Part shown: positions 1-7,398 of the stretch, one piece after another
Layout: every line of letters starts with the position of its first letter
How positions within the stretch are numbered: position 1 is the stretch's first letter
DNA from: an uncultured Lachnospiraceae bacterium
GTDB taxonomy: Bacteria > Bacillota > Clostridia > Lachnospirales > Lachnospiraceae
Reading direction: 5' to 3'
Length of the DNA stretch: 21,732 nucleotides
Assembly: GCA_946549155.1 (NCBI GenBank)
Contig: CAMNQN010000022.1
Location: 1 to 21,732, forward strand
Notes under the pieces: model-generated
What the model saw: the letters and a program-made list of their open reading frames with translations, nothing else
The model's database searches: none
Told to the model about the DNA's origin: nothing
Position numbers and translations under genes: made by a program

Positions 1-41
1 AACAAAACACGAAGAACATTCCCCTGAACAGTAACGCTTGC
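1..41. repeat. End of a dispersed intergenic repeat (cut by window edge)
   Basis: The first 31 bases match, with one substitution and two single-base gaps, the reverse complement of 7424-7455, the outer left end of the long palindrome at 7399-7732. After a 15-base gap the ACGCTTGC motif also matches (7399-7406 in reverse). The AACAAAACACGAA core recurs at 11573-11585. The window therefore opens inside another copy whose main part lies upstream and cannot be seen. No coding potential. Confidence 0.65.
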
Positions 42-76
42 ATTAAATAAACCAATGGTATAGACTTGAACTAATA

Positions 77-105
77 TTGTCAACGCTAATCTTCAATGAT
101 ATAAT
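77..105 (+). promoter_or_regulatory. Sigma-A promoter of the 137-960 gene pair
   Basis: TTGTCA at 77-82 (5 of 6 to consensus), a 17-base spacer and a perfect TATAAT at 100-105. The expected transcription start is near 112, about 25 bases before the ATG at 137. This rules out the in-frame TTG at 77 as a start codon, since it is the -35 box itself. Confidence 0.75.
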
Positions 106-136
106 AAAAAAAACGAGAAACGAAAGGAACTGCCAA

Positions 137-427
137 ATGATCTTTAATGACAAGAATCTATACAGGGAATGCCTGGAAGCCTCTGAATATAAAAAGCTGA
201 TTCAAACGTCCCATCTTCCGTTCCGGGACGGCTACTATATCACAGAATATGGGGTTGTCTTAATGGTAAAGACGCCAAACATTTATCGTCTCGAAGATGA
301 CGGTTGGAACCCCGCTCAGCAATATTTTGAGTTGTGGTATGACAGCATGGATGATTTCGCCGATATTCCCTCCGCTGTCGCAAAGCGCCTGGGACTGGAT
401 GAATACAAGATAAAACCGCACAGATAA
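137..427 (+). CDS. Hypothetical small protein, 96 aa
   Basis: I do not recognise a family. The ATG at 137 is chosen because AAAGGAA (123-129) lies 7 bases upstream and a strong promoter ends at 105; the open frame extends back to a TTG at 77, which is inside the -35 box. The product is small, soluble and slightly acidic, with no membrane segment or signal peptide. It contains an aromatic-rich stretch (GYYITEYGVVLMVKTP, then QQYFELWYDS) that looks like a compact alpha/beta fold. The gap to the HD-domain gene is 59 bases with no terminator, so the two are probably co-transcribed. Function unknown; being a real gene is well supported by its promoter and ribosome site. Confidence 0.7.
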   Translation: MIFNDKNLYRECLEASEYKKLIQTSHLPFRDGYYITEYGVVLMVKTPNIYRLEDDGWNPAQQYFELWYDSMDDFADIPSAVAKRLGLDEYKIKPHR

Positions 428-486
428 AGGTTTCCGGCTGCCTGAACGCAGGTTCACAGCAGTTCATTGTATCAGGAGATGATCAA

Positions 487-960
487 ATGAATCCATATGC
501 AAGTGTCCATAATACAAAACAGCTCCGGGCAATCCTGCGGGAGCTGATTTATACAAAGGAAGCGCTTCGCATGAAGCAGTTCATCCAGCACGGCCAGATC
601 AGCACCTATGAGCACTGCCTCCGGGTAGCCCTGCTCAGCTATCTGATCAACCGCCGACTGAATCTGGGAGCTGACGAGGCCAGCCTGGTCCGTGGGGCCT
701 TTTTGCACGATTTTTATCTGTATGACTGGCATGACCCGGCCCAGCATCCCAGGCTGCACGGCTTCTATCATCCGGCTGCGGCTCTGGCCAATGCCCGGAA
801 ATATTTTTCTGTCAATAAAAAGGAATGCAATATTATCGAAAGCCACATGTGGCCGCTGACAATCACCATCCTGCCCCGGTGCCGCGAAGCATTCATCGTC
901 TGCCTTGCAGACAAATGGTGCAGCACTCAGGAGACGCTGTTTTGCCGGCATCGTCCGTAG
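487..960 (+). CDS. HD-domain hydrolase, 157 aa
   Basis: Predicted metal-dependent phosphohydrolase of the HD superfamily. Visible motif residues: His43 (YEHCLRVA), His74-Asp75 (FLHDFYLYDWH), His91 and His95 (HGFYHP), His120 (IESHMWPL) and Asp142 (LADKWCS), matching the H...HD...H...H...D metal-ligand pattern. From memory, Firmicutes homologues are about 150-170 aa with the same DFYLYDWH and ESHMWPLT blocks, so this looks full length. The substrate is unknown; nucleotide-type substrates are usual for the superfamily. AGGAGA near 475-480 sits about 7 bases before the ATG. It follows the 96-aa gene and is followed by a TetR gene 85 bases on. Confidence 0.85.
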   Translation: MNPYASVHNTKQLRAILRELIYTKEALRMKQFIQHGQISTYEHCLRVALLSYLINRRLNLGADEASLVRGAFLHDFYLYDWHDPAQHPRLHGFYHPAAALANARKYFSVNKKECNIIESHMWPLTITILPRCREAFIVCLADKWCSTQETLFCRHRP

Positions 961-964
961 TACA

Positions 965-1026
965 GCTGCGCCTTAACCCGTTACCATTCACAGCAACACC
1001 CTGGGCGCAGCACACCGATATTTTTT
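965..1026 (+). terminator. Possible weak terminator after the HD gene
   Basis: GCTGCGCC (965-972) can pair with GGCGCAGC (1004-1011), and a run of six T follows at 1021-1026. The loop is about 31 bases and the T run is 9 bases from the stem, so this is a poor intrinsic terminator. It may only attenuate read-through into the TetR gene. Confidence 0.25.
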
Positions 1027-1045
1027 AGAAATGTGAGTTTATTAC

Positions 1046-1618
1046 ATGAATCATACAAAAAACGCTATTATTGACGCTTTCTGGGAGCTTCTGGAACAGA
1101 AGCCCTACAGCAAAATCACAGTAAAGGACATTGTAGATCAGTGCCAGATCAACCGGAATACCTTCTATTACCATTTTCATGATATTCCGGATCTTCTGGA
1201 GAGTACCCTGAAGACATTTTCCGATTATATTGTCCAAAACTACAGCAAATTCGGCTCCCCCATGGACTGCCTCAATCCCCTCGTAGAATACAGTCTCCAG
1301 CGCAAACGGGCGCTGCTTCATATCTACCGTTCGGTTCACCGTGAAGTGTTTCTGGACAGCCTGGGGCACATCACCCTTTATTTTGTAACCGAATACATCG
1401 ATACCGCCACGAAGGAGCTGTCCCTCTCCCAGGAGGACAGAGCCCTGCTGATCCGCTTTTACAAATGTATCCTGGTGGGTGTGATTCTGGACTGGCTGGA
1501 CGAGGGAATGAATTACGATCTGCTGGAAGCTGCTGTCCGCATCAATGAGCTCTTCCTCAATTCCAGCAAGCAGGCCATCCTGAAAGCCGCCAATTTAATA
1601 CCGGGAAATCCCCTCTGA
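1046..1618 (+). CDS. TetR/AcrR-family regulator, 190 aa
   Basis: DNA-binding repressor of the TetR family. The N-terminal helix-turn-helix is clear at about residues 5-47: KITVKDIVDQCQINRNTFYYHF followed by the usual DIPDLLE helix. The C-terminal ligand/dimer domain (about 60-185) resembles the TetR C-terminal class found in DhaS-like regulators. I see no strong Shine-Dalgarno before the ATG, and an upstream in-frame ATG at 1031 is blocked by an immediate TGA. The gene converges on the radical SAM gene (45 bases apart). A plausible target is the 22-bp dyad at 3663-3684 upstream of the DUF308-radical SAM operon; that link is inference from proximity. Confidence 0.88.
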   Translation: MNHTKNAIIDAFWELLEQKPYSKITVKDIVDQCQINRNTFYYHFHDIPDLLESTLKTFSDYIVQNYSKFGSPMDCLNPLVEYSLQRKRALLHIYRSVHREVFLDSLGHITLYFVTEYIDTATKELSLSQEDRALLIRFYKCILVGVILDWLDEGMNYDLLEAAVRINELFLNSSKQAILKAANLIPGNPL

Positions 1619-1640
1619 GATTCCCCGGTACTCTTTTTCT
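1599..1640 (+). terminator. Intrinsic terminator of the TetR gene
   Basis: A 12-base stem (1599-1610 with 1619-1630, one mismatch) is followed by CTCTTTTTCT. The stop codon (1616-1618) lies in the hairpin loop. On the opposite strand the T run is poor, so it may stop the convergent radical SAM transcript only weakly. Confidence 0.75.
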
Positions 1641-1662
1641 GCTGTCCTTTACACAGCTTGCT

Positions 1663-3018
1663 TTATTCCTTCGCCGCCTTCTTTTCTCTGTTTTCCTTCC
1701 ACAGTTCCTCCGCCACCGGCTTCCATTCAGCGGCATACCGATCACACTTTGCGCACAGGTGCTCCACCGTCTCCGGAGATTGTAAATCTGTGGAATGGGC
1801 CTCTGTGCCCGCCACCATAGCCCTTAGCTTCTCCGGATTCTCCAGCATGGGGCAGGGCCGCAGCATATTTTCATTGAAGGGCTGCCTGTCATGATATGCC
1901 ATCATCATGGGAGACTGCAGTGTCTCCAGAATGGTCTTCTCCCGGATATTGGAGTCGGAGTAATGCACAAACACACAGGGATCGATATCACCGTTGGCAT
2001 TAATATGGAAATAACGGCGTCCGCCGGCAATACAGCCGCCCACATATTCCGCGTCATTCTGGAAATCCATGGCAAACAACGGTTTCGTGGACCGATAATG
2101 GCGAATACGCTGATAGGTCTCCCGCCGCTGTTCTGGGTTAGGCATTAATTCCGGCAGTGCGTCATTTCCCACCGGCATATAATGGAAATACCAGATAAAA
2201 TAAGCCCCCATATCAATCAGGCTGTCAAAAAATTCCTCCGAGGTGATGGATTCAAAATTCGCGCTGGTGTAACAGGCGGAAATTCCGTAAAACAGCTTCT
2301 TCTCCCGCAGCAGCCTCATGGCCGCTGTGGCCTTCTGAAACACTCCTTTCCCACGCCGCAGATCTGTGGCGCTCTCAAATCCCTCCAGGGAAATGGCCGG
2401 AACAAAATTTCCCACCCGGAGCATCTCCTGGGCAAAGGCCTCATCAATCAGCGTTCCATTGGTAAAGCATAAGAATACGCAGTCCGAATGTTTTTCACAC
2501 AGACGAATCAAATCCTTTTTGCGCACCAGAGGCTCCCCGCCTGTGTATATGTAGAGGTAAACCCCCAGTTCCTTGCCCTGCCGGATAATATCGTCAATCT
2601 CATCAAAGGTCAGATTCAGCTTATTGCCATACTCCGCCGCCCAGCAGCCGGTGCAGTGCAGATTGCAGGCGCTGGTGGGATCCAGAAGAATCGTCCAGGG
2701 AATGTTGCAGCCATATTTCTTCCGGCACTCCTCCTGCCTGGGCCACCCGGCTAAGGCCGCGTTAATAAAGAAATTCACTGCCGTAGTTTTCATCACATGG
2801 GGATCGATTTCATAAATCATACGCCGGATAAAGCTGTAATAGGGATGTTCCGGATTGGTCATAGCCTCCCGGATCATTATCCTCTGCCGTCCCAACTCCC
2901 CACCGGAAAATTTGTCCGCCCAATCCATGAGCTTCACCAGGTTCTTCTCCGGGTCCTTATACAGATAATGAAATGCCTGCTCCAGGCCAAACTTTTTAAT
3001 CGTTGCTGATACATCCAT
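1663..3018 (-). CDS. Radical SAM protein with SPASM-like C-terminus, 451 aa
   Basis: S-adenosylmethionine-dependent radical enzyme. The CxxxCxxC cluster motif is Cys118, Cys122, Cys125 (ACNLHCTGCWAAEYG), followed by the TGGEP motif of radical SAM barrels. About 110 residues precede the motif, a helical N-terminal region of unknown role. The C-terminal third has further cysteines (GGCIAG, IDPCVF, RPCPML, HLCAKC) that resemble a SPASM-type auxiliary Fe-S site. The GDIDPC phrase is typical of that region. AAAGGAGG precedes the ATG. The start overlaps the end of the DUF308 gene by 23 bases, implying translational coupling. No peptide-like substrate gene is visible nearby, so the substrate cannot be named. 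Confidence 0.85.
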   Translation of the reverse strand: MDVSATIKKFGLEQAFHYLYKDPEKNLVKLMDWADKFSGGELGRQRIMIREAMTNPEHPYYSFIRRMIYEIDPHVMKTTAVNFFINAALAGWPRQEECRKKYGCNIPWTILLDPTSACNLHCTGCWAAEYGNKLNLTFDEIDDIIRQGKELGVYLYIYTGGEPLVRKKDLIRLCEKHSDCVFLCFTNGTLIDEAFAQEMLRVGNFVPAISLEGFESATDLRRGKGVFQKATAAMRLLREKKLFYGISACYTSANFESITSEEFFDSLIDMGAYFIWYFHYMPVGNDALPELMPNPEQRRETYQRIRHYRSTKPLFAMDFQNDAEYVGGCIAGGRRYFHINANGDIDPCVFVHYSDSNIREKTILETLQSPMMMAYHDRQPFNENMLRPCPMLENPEKLRAMVAGTEAHSTDLQSPETVEHLCAKCDRYAAEWKPVAEELWKENREKKAAKE

Positions 3019-3577
3019 GATGTTCTCCTCCTTTACAATTTGCCTTTACTATTTTTACGGTAGATAAGACCGTCATATGATTCAAAAGTCCCTCCGCCAG
3101 CAGCCCGCACCCATTGATCACATGAACGCTCTGTATCTGCGGGAAAGGTTTTACAATAATCAATACACCGAAAATACCTACACAGATGGAGCCAATCAGA
3201 ATCTGTTTCCAGGTTTCCAGCCCAAACCTCCGGGCATCCTTAGAGGTCTGAATCTTCAGCAGGGCATCCAGTAAAATCAATAGTCCCAGCCCCGGCGACA
3301 GATAGCTTTGGAATCTTTCATTGCAACCCAGCACAATCAGTCCCACCACAATCAGAAGCAATCCGCAGGCAAGATCATATTGAAATGCCAGGCAATACAG
3401 GTCATTGGAAAAGTAACCCAGTATTTTAACGATACCGTAGGCAGTCAGTATAATGCCGCTGCAGATACAAACCGCCATCGTGGATACAGATGGAAGAAGC
3501 ATGTATAAAATTCCGGCAATATAAAATACGACTGAGATCACGATATATCCGTCCCTCGCTATGCGAAGTCTATTCAA
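2996..3577 (-). CDS. DUF308/HdeD-like membrane protein, 193 aa (TTG start)
   Basis: Integral membrane protein with about six hydrophobic helices, resembling the DUF308 (HdeD) family in its repeated short helices with small-residue turns (for example the ILIGSICVGIFGVLIIVKPF segment). Family members are linked to acid stress in enterobacteria, but the clostridial role is unknown. I choose the TTG at 3577-3575 because AGAGG lies 8 bases upstream. The open frame extends to an ATG at 3631, but that start has no ribosome site and would lie upstream of the best promoter's -10. The last 23 bases overlap the radical SAM gene, so the two proteins probably act together. The 9-residue hydrophilic tail is His/Cys-bearing. 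Confidence 0.75.
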   Translation of the reverse strand: MNRLRIARDGYIVISVVFYIAGILYMLLPSVSTMAVCICSGIILTAYGIVKILGYFSNDLYCLAFQYDLACGLLLIVVGLIVLGCNERFQSYLSPGLGLLILLDALLKIQTSKDARRFGLETWKQILIGSICVGIFGVLIIVKPFPQIQSVHVINGCGLLAEGLLNHMTVLSTVKIVKANCKGGEHHGCISND

Positions 3578-3602
3578 TGTGATCACCTCTCTTCCTGGCG
3601 CC

Positions 3603-3631
3603 ATTCTACTGTTTTTTTGCCGAAGCCACAA
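3603..3631 (-). promoter_or_regulatory. Candidate promoter of DUF308-radical SAM operon
   Basis: On the minus strand TTGTGG (3631-3626), a 17-base spacer and TAGAAT (3608-3603, 5 of 6). It would give a leader of about 20 bases before the TTG start at 3577. A weaker alternative is TTGGGC with an 18-base spacer to TATTGT (3657-3628), which would place the dyad at 3663-3684 next to its -35. Confidence 0.5.
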
Positions 3632-3662
3632 TAGACATCCTTCGACCTCATGCCCAAAATTC

Positions 3663-3684
3663 AGACACTTTTCCCAAACTGTCT
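3663..3684. promoter_or_regulatory. 22-bp dyad, candidate TetR-type operator
   Basis: AGACACTTT (3663-3671) and AAACTGTCT (3676-3684) form inverted half-sites of 9 bases with one mismatch, separated by four bases. It lies between the terminator of the PF06541 gene and the DUF308 start. Size and symmetry fit a TetR-family operator, and the TetR gene at 1046-1618 is the nearest regulator. Binding is inferred only. Confidence 0.45.
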
Positions 3685-3693
3685 AAAAAACGC

Positions 3694-3721
3694 AAAAAAA
3701 GACCCCTCTGTCCGAAGGGTC
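3694..3721 (-). terminator. Intrinsic terminator of mnmA-PF06541 operon
   Basis: On the minus strand GACCCT (3721-3716) pairs with AGGGGTC (3707-3701, one bulged base), followed by seven T (3700-3694). It lies 15 bases after the stop codon of the PF06541 gene. Confidence 0.75.
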
Positions 3722-3736
3722 CCTCTGCCGCAAAGA

Positions 3737-5098
3737 CTAATCCTGGCCGGCCTGTGCGCCGTCCTTTTCGCCCCGCAGTCTTTTCATATCAATTTTATTT
3801 TCCTCCGGCGGTGTTTTCGCCTTCGGATAAATTTTCGTCATCGTTTCATCGTCATAATGGGCATCCATATATACCTGCCAGCTTTTCTTTGCCGGCACTC
3901 CCGCATCCCGCTGATCATAACGGATCAGTGCCAATGCGGACACCGCCATATTCACTGCCATAAAAACAGTCAATATCCAGGTGAAAATTTTTCCCGGGCG
4001 GACGGGAATCCTTTCGATCCACCGGGTCACCACGGGATAAACGATCTTAAACCACACCACTGCGGCTATTCCCCAGAAAAAGCAGAACAGCAGATTGACC
4101 CGTCCGCCCAGATTCAGAGGAAATTTGCTGTAATCCCAAAATATTTTGCCGAATACAATCTCTCCCAGTACACTGCAGCAATACTCGTATGCGCCTCCCA
4201 GAAGCGTACCGGTCAGAAACAAAAACAATCTGCTCCTGTCCTTATATTTGTAGAGCAGCGCCGTCATCCCTGCGATGGCAAAGCCCCAGATGATACTGAA
4301 CTGCCCCCACACCAGGCTGCTGCGGCTCATCCAGGCCCCCAGGCTGAAACGGCAGAAAACGGTCTCCACCAGATCCCCCAGAAACGAGCCAATCACAAAC
4401 AGCATCGCCAGCTTATAGAAGCCGCAGCCGGAGGCGAACACCTCCTTCCGGGCGGTATCCACCTTCACCTTATGGGCGGCAGGATACGCCTTTTTCAGAC
4501 GGCGTTCCACCTGCCCGGCAATCCATTTTCCCATCCGGGCACTCACATTGGCAATCCGGCTGTTCGCTTCCTCCCACCGGTCCAGCCGGCCCTGCCGGCC
4601 ATTTACCAGCATATAGGAAGCCACCACATCCAGCACCAGCACGCCAATCAAAAACCAGATGATCATCTCTTCCAGCAGGCGGGGTACCAGATGGAACAGG
4701 ATCAGCACCAGGGGATTTCCCCATTTCACCACGTTGAAGCCCAAAATTCCCCAGACCAGGGCAGCACCTATACAGACATAGCCGTCCAGATTCAGCTTCC
4801 TTCCGGAGTAATCCCACCACCGTTCATGATACAGCCGCTCCACCAGATGCCCGGCAATCCACTCGATCACCGTAGTATCGATCATAATTCCCAGAAAGAG
4901 CCAGATTCCGTCCAGCCCCTGCAGCGCAACAGAAATAACCACCGCCCCGATCCCGTAAGAAATACAAAAAGGGCCCTCAATCCATCCCCGGTTTACAAAA
5001 TTCCTCTGCTTAACTGTAGCAAAGACCGTCTCCAGCACCCATCCCGCAAAGGAATAGAAGAAAAACAGCCAAAGCACCTCAAATCCCGTGTATCTCAT
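3737..5098 (-). CDS. Duplicated PF06541 (putative ABC-transporter type IV) membrane protein, 453 aa
   Basis: Multi-pass membrane protein of the family Pfam calls putative ABC-transporter type IV; no member's transport function is established to my knowledge. The N-terminal half has the family hallmarks: YSFAGWVLETVF (15-26), NRGWIEGPF, then WWDYSGRKLNLDG. The C-terminal half repeats them in diverged form: LGDLVETVFCRF, VWGQFSIIWGF, and FWDYSKFPLNLGG. A charged linker (about 195-235) separates the copies. Single-copy members are usually about 150-250 aa, so this is an internal tandem duplication. No ATPase gene is nearby. AGGA lies 8 bases before the ATG, and the gene follows mnmA by 43 bases in one transcription unit. 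A short charged, lysine-rich tail ends the protein. Confidence 0.8.
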   Translation of the reverse strand: MRYTGFEVLWLFFFYSFAGWVLETVFATVKQRNFVNRGWIEGPFCISYGIGAVVISVALQGLDGIWLFLGIMIDTTVIEWIAGHLVERLYHERWWDYSGRKLNLDGYVCIGAALVWGILGFNVVKWGNPLVLILFHLVPRLLEEMIIWFLIGVLVLDVVASYMLVNGRQGRLDRWEEANSRIANVSARMGKWIAGQVERRLKKAYPAAHKVKVDTARKEVFASGCGFYKLAMLFVIGSFLGDLVETVFCRFSLGAWMSRSSLVWGQFSIIWGFAIAGMTALLYKYKDRSRLFLFLTGTLLGGAYEYCCSVLGEIVFGKIFWDYSKFPLNLGGRVNLLFCFFWGIAAVVWFKIVYPVVTRWIERIPVRPGKIFTWILTVFMAVNMAVSALALIRYDQRDAGVPAKKSWQVYMDAHYDDETMTKIYPKAKTPPEENKIDMKRLRGEKDGAQAGQD

Positions 5099-5141
5099 TT
5101 TTCATGTCCTCATATGCGGCGGCCTGCCTCCCTGGGCCGCT

Positions 5142-6224
5142 TTACGCCTCGCAGATGGTACCGCCTCCCACCACCACATCATCCTCATACAGCACTACAG
5201 CCTGCCCCACCGTAATCGCCCGCTGAGGCTCATCAAAAACCAACTTCATCCGTCCTCCCGGCAGGGCCGTGGCTGTGGCGGCAGCCTCCCTGGCATGATA
5301 TCTGGTCTTGGCCGTCACCCGCAGCGGCTCCGTGGGATACTGGCAGGCAATCCAGTTAAAGTTCTCCGCCATCAGCTCCCGGGAATACAGACCGCTCTCC
5401 GCCGAAAGAATCACTTTATTTTCCTTACAATCCTTCCGGCATACGTACATCGGCGCTGGAAGCGCAAGCCCCAGTCCCTTTCTCTGGCCAATGGTATAGC
5501 GGATCATTCCCCTGTGTTCCCCCAGCACCCTTCCTTCCGTATCCACGAACGCCCCGCGGGGGTAGGTTTTCCCGGTATACCGCTCGATAAATGTTCCATA
5601 GTCCCCATCCGGCACAAAACAAATATCCTGGCTGTCATGTTTTCTGGCATTCACAAACCCGTAACGCTCCGCAAGGACCCGCACCTCCTCCTTACTGACG
5701 TACTCCCCCAGCGGGAAACGGGTATGGGCCAGCTGATCCTGATTCATGAAATACAGCACATAGCTTTGATCCTTGTCCCTGTTTTTCGCTTTCTTTAACA
5801 GCCAGCGTCCCCGCGTTTCATCGTATGCGACCTGAGCGTAATGTCCGGTGACAATAAGATCACAGTCCAGCTCCCTTGCCCTGTGGTAGAGACGGGCAAA
5901 TTTCATATATCGGTTACAGTCAATACAGGGATTCGGGGTGGCTCCCCTCTCATAGCCCTGAACAAAACGATCGATCACCTGCCTGGAAAAATCATCGGTA
6001 AAGTTAAACACATAAAATTTCATTCCCAGGCGATAGGCCACGCTGCGGGCATCCTCCGCATCCTCCAGCGAACAGCAGGTATGCCCCTTCGGAAGATCCA
6101 ACAGCTCATTTTGGAACAGCTTCATCATCACTCCCACGCACTCATACCCTGCCTCCCGCATCAGGGCCGCCGCCACAGAACTGTCCACACCGCCGCTCAT
6201 GCCAATCAGTGCTCGTCTCTCCAT
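5142..6224 (-). CDS. mnmA: tRNA-specific 2-thiouridylase MnmA, 360 aa, CxxC type
   Basis: Catalyses s2U34 formation in tRNAs for Lys, Glu and Gln in the cytoplasm. The ATP-binding PP-loop is SGGVDSS (10-16). The first active-site segment reads NPCIDCN, giving Cys100 and Cys103; the second is DSQDICFVPDGD with Cys202. The TIGQRKGLGLA segment of the central domain is also present. E. coli MnmA has Asp in place of Cys100 (DxxC type), so this is the CxxC variant, known in Thermus to carry a labile [4Fe-4S] cluster. The ATG at 6224 is chosen over 6269 because of the overlapping AAGGAG/GGAAGGG ribosome site. Length is usual (about 360). It heads an operon with the PF06541 gene. Confidence 0.95.
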   Translation of the reverse strand: MERRALIGMSGGVDSSVAAALMREAGYECVGVMMKLFQNELLDLPKGHTCCSLEDAEDARSVAYRLGMKFYVFNFTDDFSRQVIDRFVQGYERGATPNPCIDCNRYMKFARLYHRARELDCDLIVTGHYAQVAYDETRGRWLLKKAKNRDKDQSYVLYFMNQDQLAHTRFPLGEYVSKEEVRVLAERYGFVNARKHDSQDICFVPDGDYGTFIERYTGKTYPRGAFVDTEGRVLGEHRGMIRYTIGQRKGLGLALPAPMYVCRKDCKENKVILSAESGLYSRELMAENFNWIACQYPTEPLRVTAKTRYHAREAAATATALPGGRMKLVFDEPQRAITVGQAVVLYEDDVVVGGGTICEA

Positions 6225-6281
6225 TCCCTTCCTCTCCTTATCCCCAAAAGTCCATCCTTGTTTTAGCAAAATAATAACTGT

Positions 6282-6310
6282 AGTATAACAGAAAAGACCG
6301 GCTGCTTCAA
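6282..6310 (-). promoter_or_regulatory. mnmA promoter embedded in degV terminator
   Basis: On the minus strand TTGAAG (6310-6305), a 17-base spacer and TATACT (6287-6282). The -35 box is in the loop of the degV terminator hairpin and the -10 box directly follows its T run. The leader before the ATG at 6224 is about 50 bases. Confidence 0.65.
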
Positions 6311-6316
6311 CCGGTC
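6292..6316 (-). terminator. Intrinsic terminator of degV
   Basis: GACCGG (6316-6311) and CCGGTC (6301-6296) on the minus strand form a perfect 6-bp stem with a 9-base loop, followed by TTTTC. It lies about 60 bases after the degV stop codon. Confidence 0.8.
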
Positions 6317-6376
6317 CTTTCTTAAAATAAAATGTAGAAACTACTGTTGCTGTTCAGGTGCAGAATTGCACCATGA

Positions 6377-7261
6377 TTAAGCCCGCCCGTCTCCCCAGAA
6401 AAACAGTGCCACCGTCCCAGGGCCTGTATGGCTTCCGATGGTGGTGCCGATATCATTGATCTCCACCTTCCCATTCAGCTTCGGGAAGCGCTGCTCCACC
6501 AGATCCGCCACCGCTCTCGCGTCCTCATAGCAGGCCGACTGGGAAATATAGCACTTGCCGCTGTATTCCAGACCATCCTGGGCATACTCCTCCATCTTCT
6601 TTACAATCGCCTCGATCACCTTTTTCTTCGTACGGATCTTATACCGGGGAATCAGTTTTCCCTCTCTGTCCACATTCAGCAGCGGACAAATATTTAAAAG
6701 GCCGCCCACAAACCCTGCTGTTTTGGAAACCCGTCCGCCCTTGATGAAAAAGGTAAGATCCGTGGTAAAAAACCAGTGATGCACCTTTAATTTATTTTCA
6801 TTGGCCCACTGGTAAAGCTCTTCTATACTCTTTCCCTGATCCCGCAGATCCGCCAGCTTATCCATCAGCAAACCATAGCCGGAGGAAGCGCCCAAAGAAT
6901 CCACCACATAAATCTTCCGCTCTGGATACTTCTCCTCTAAAATACTCTTGGCAATATTGGCGGAATTGACTACACCGGTGATTCCGGAGGACAGGCAGAC
7001 ATGAAGGATATCCTTGCCCTGCTTCAAAAACGGCTCAAAATATTCCTGAAACTCCGCCTCATTAATCTGAGACGTCTTGGTATCCGCCCCCTGCTGCATG
7101 GCGCGGTAAAATTCATCAAAAGGCATCGTCTCGCCCAGATCATCCCGATACTGCTTCCCGTCCAGCTCATAATGAAAACAGATATAGGAAATATCCCGCT
7201 CCCCGAAATGTTCCTTCTTCAAATCCGCGGTAGAACAACAGCTAATGATATAATCGCCCAT
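6377..7261 (-). CDS. DegV-family fatty-acid-binding protein, 294 aa
   Basis: DegV proteins bind a fatty acid, and FakB members present it to FakA kinase for phosphorylation and entry into phospholipid synthesis. Motifs seen: TSQ (63-65) and SSGITG (91-96) at the carboxylate-binding site, FFIKGGRVSK, and the C-terminal GSHTGPGTVALFF signature. Length (about 280-295) is normal. AAGGAGG lies 7 bases before the ATG. The gene is monocistronic, with its own promoter (7352-7324) and terminator. No fakA is visible in the window, so FakB activity is family inference. Its upstream region faces the palindromic repeat at 7399-7732. Confidence 0.92.
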   Translation of the reverse strand: MGDYIISCCSTADLKKEHFGERDISYICFHYELDGKQYRDDLGETMPFDEFYRAMQQGADTKTSQINEAEFQEYFEPFLKQGKDILHVCLSSGITGVVNSANIAKSILEEKYPERKIYVVDSLGASSGYGLLMDKLADLRDQGKSIEELYQWANENKLKVHHWFFTTDLTFFIKGGRVSKTAGFVGGLLNICPLLNVDREGKLIPRYKIRTKKKVIEAIVKKMEEYAQDGLEYSGKCYISQSACYEDARAVADLVEQRFPKLNGKVEINDIGTTIGSHTGPGTVALFFWGDGRA

Positions 7262-7323
7262 GGCTTCCTCCTTATACGATGCTTTCCTTCTCTAAAATAT
7301 TTTTATCTAGTTTTCATTACTAC

Positions 7324-7352
7324 ATTCTATAGCATGTCAGTGATTTTGTAAA
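7324..7352 (-). promoter_or_regulatory. degV promoter
   Basis: Minus-strand TTTACA (7352-7347), a 17-base spacer and TAGAAT (7329-7324). It ends 47 bases from the boundary of the palindromic repeat. The leader before the start codon is about 55 bases. Confidence 0.7.
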
Positions 7353-7398
7353 GAGTGGAATTGAAACGCTTACCCCTTAAATGCTATATCCGCGGGAA

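Noticed and set aside
3650..5215. A 521-codon open frame on the plus strand
   Set aside because: It is antisense to the PF06541 membrane gene. Its product is rich in His, Pro and Gln, as expected from the reverse of a membrane protein gene, and it runs through a terminator.
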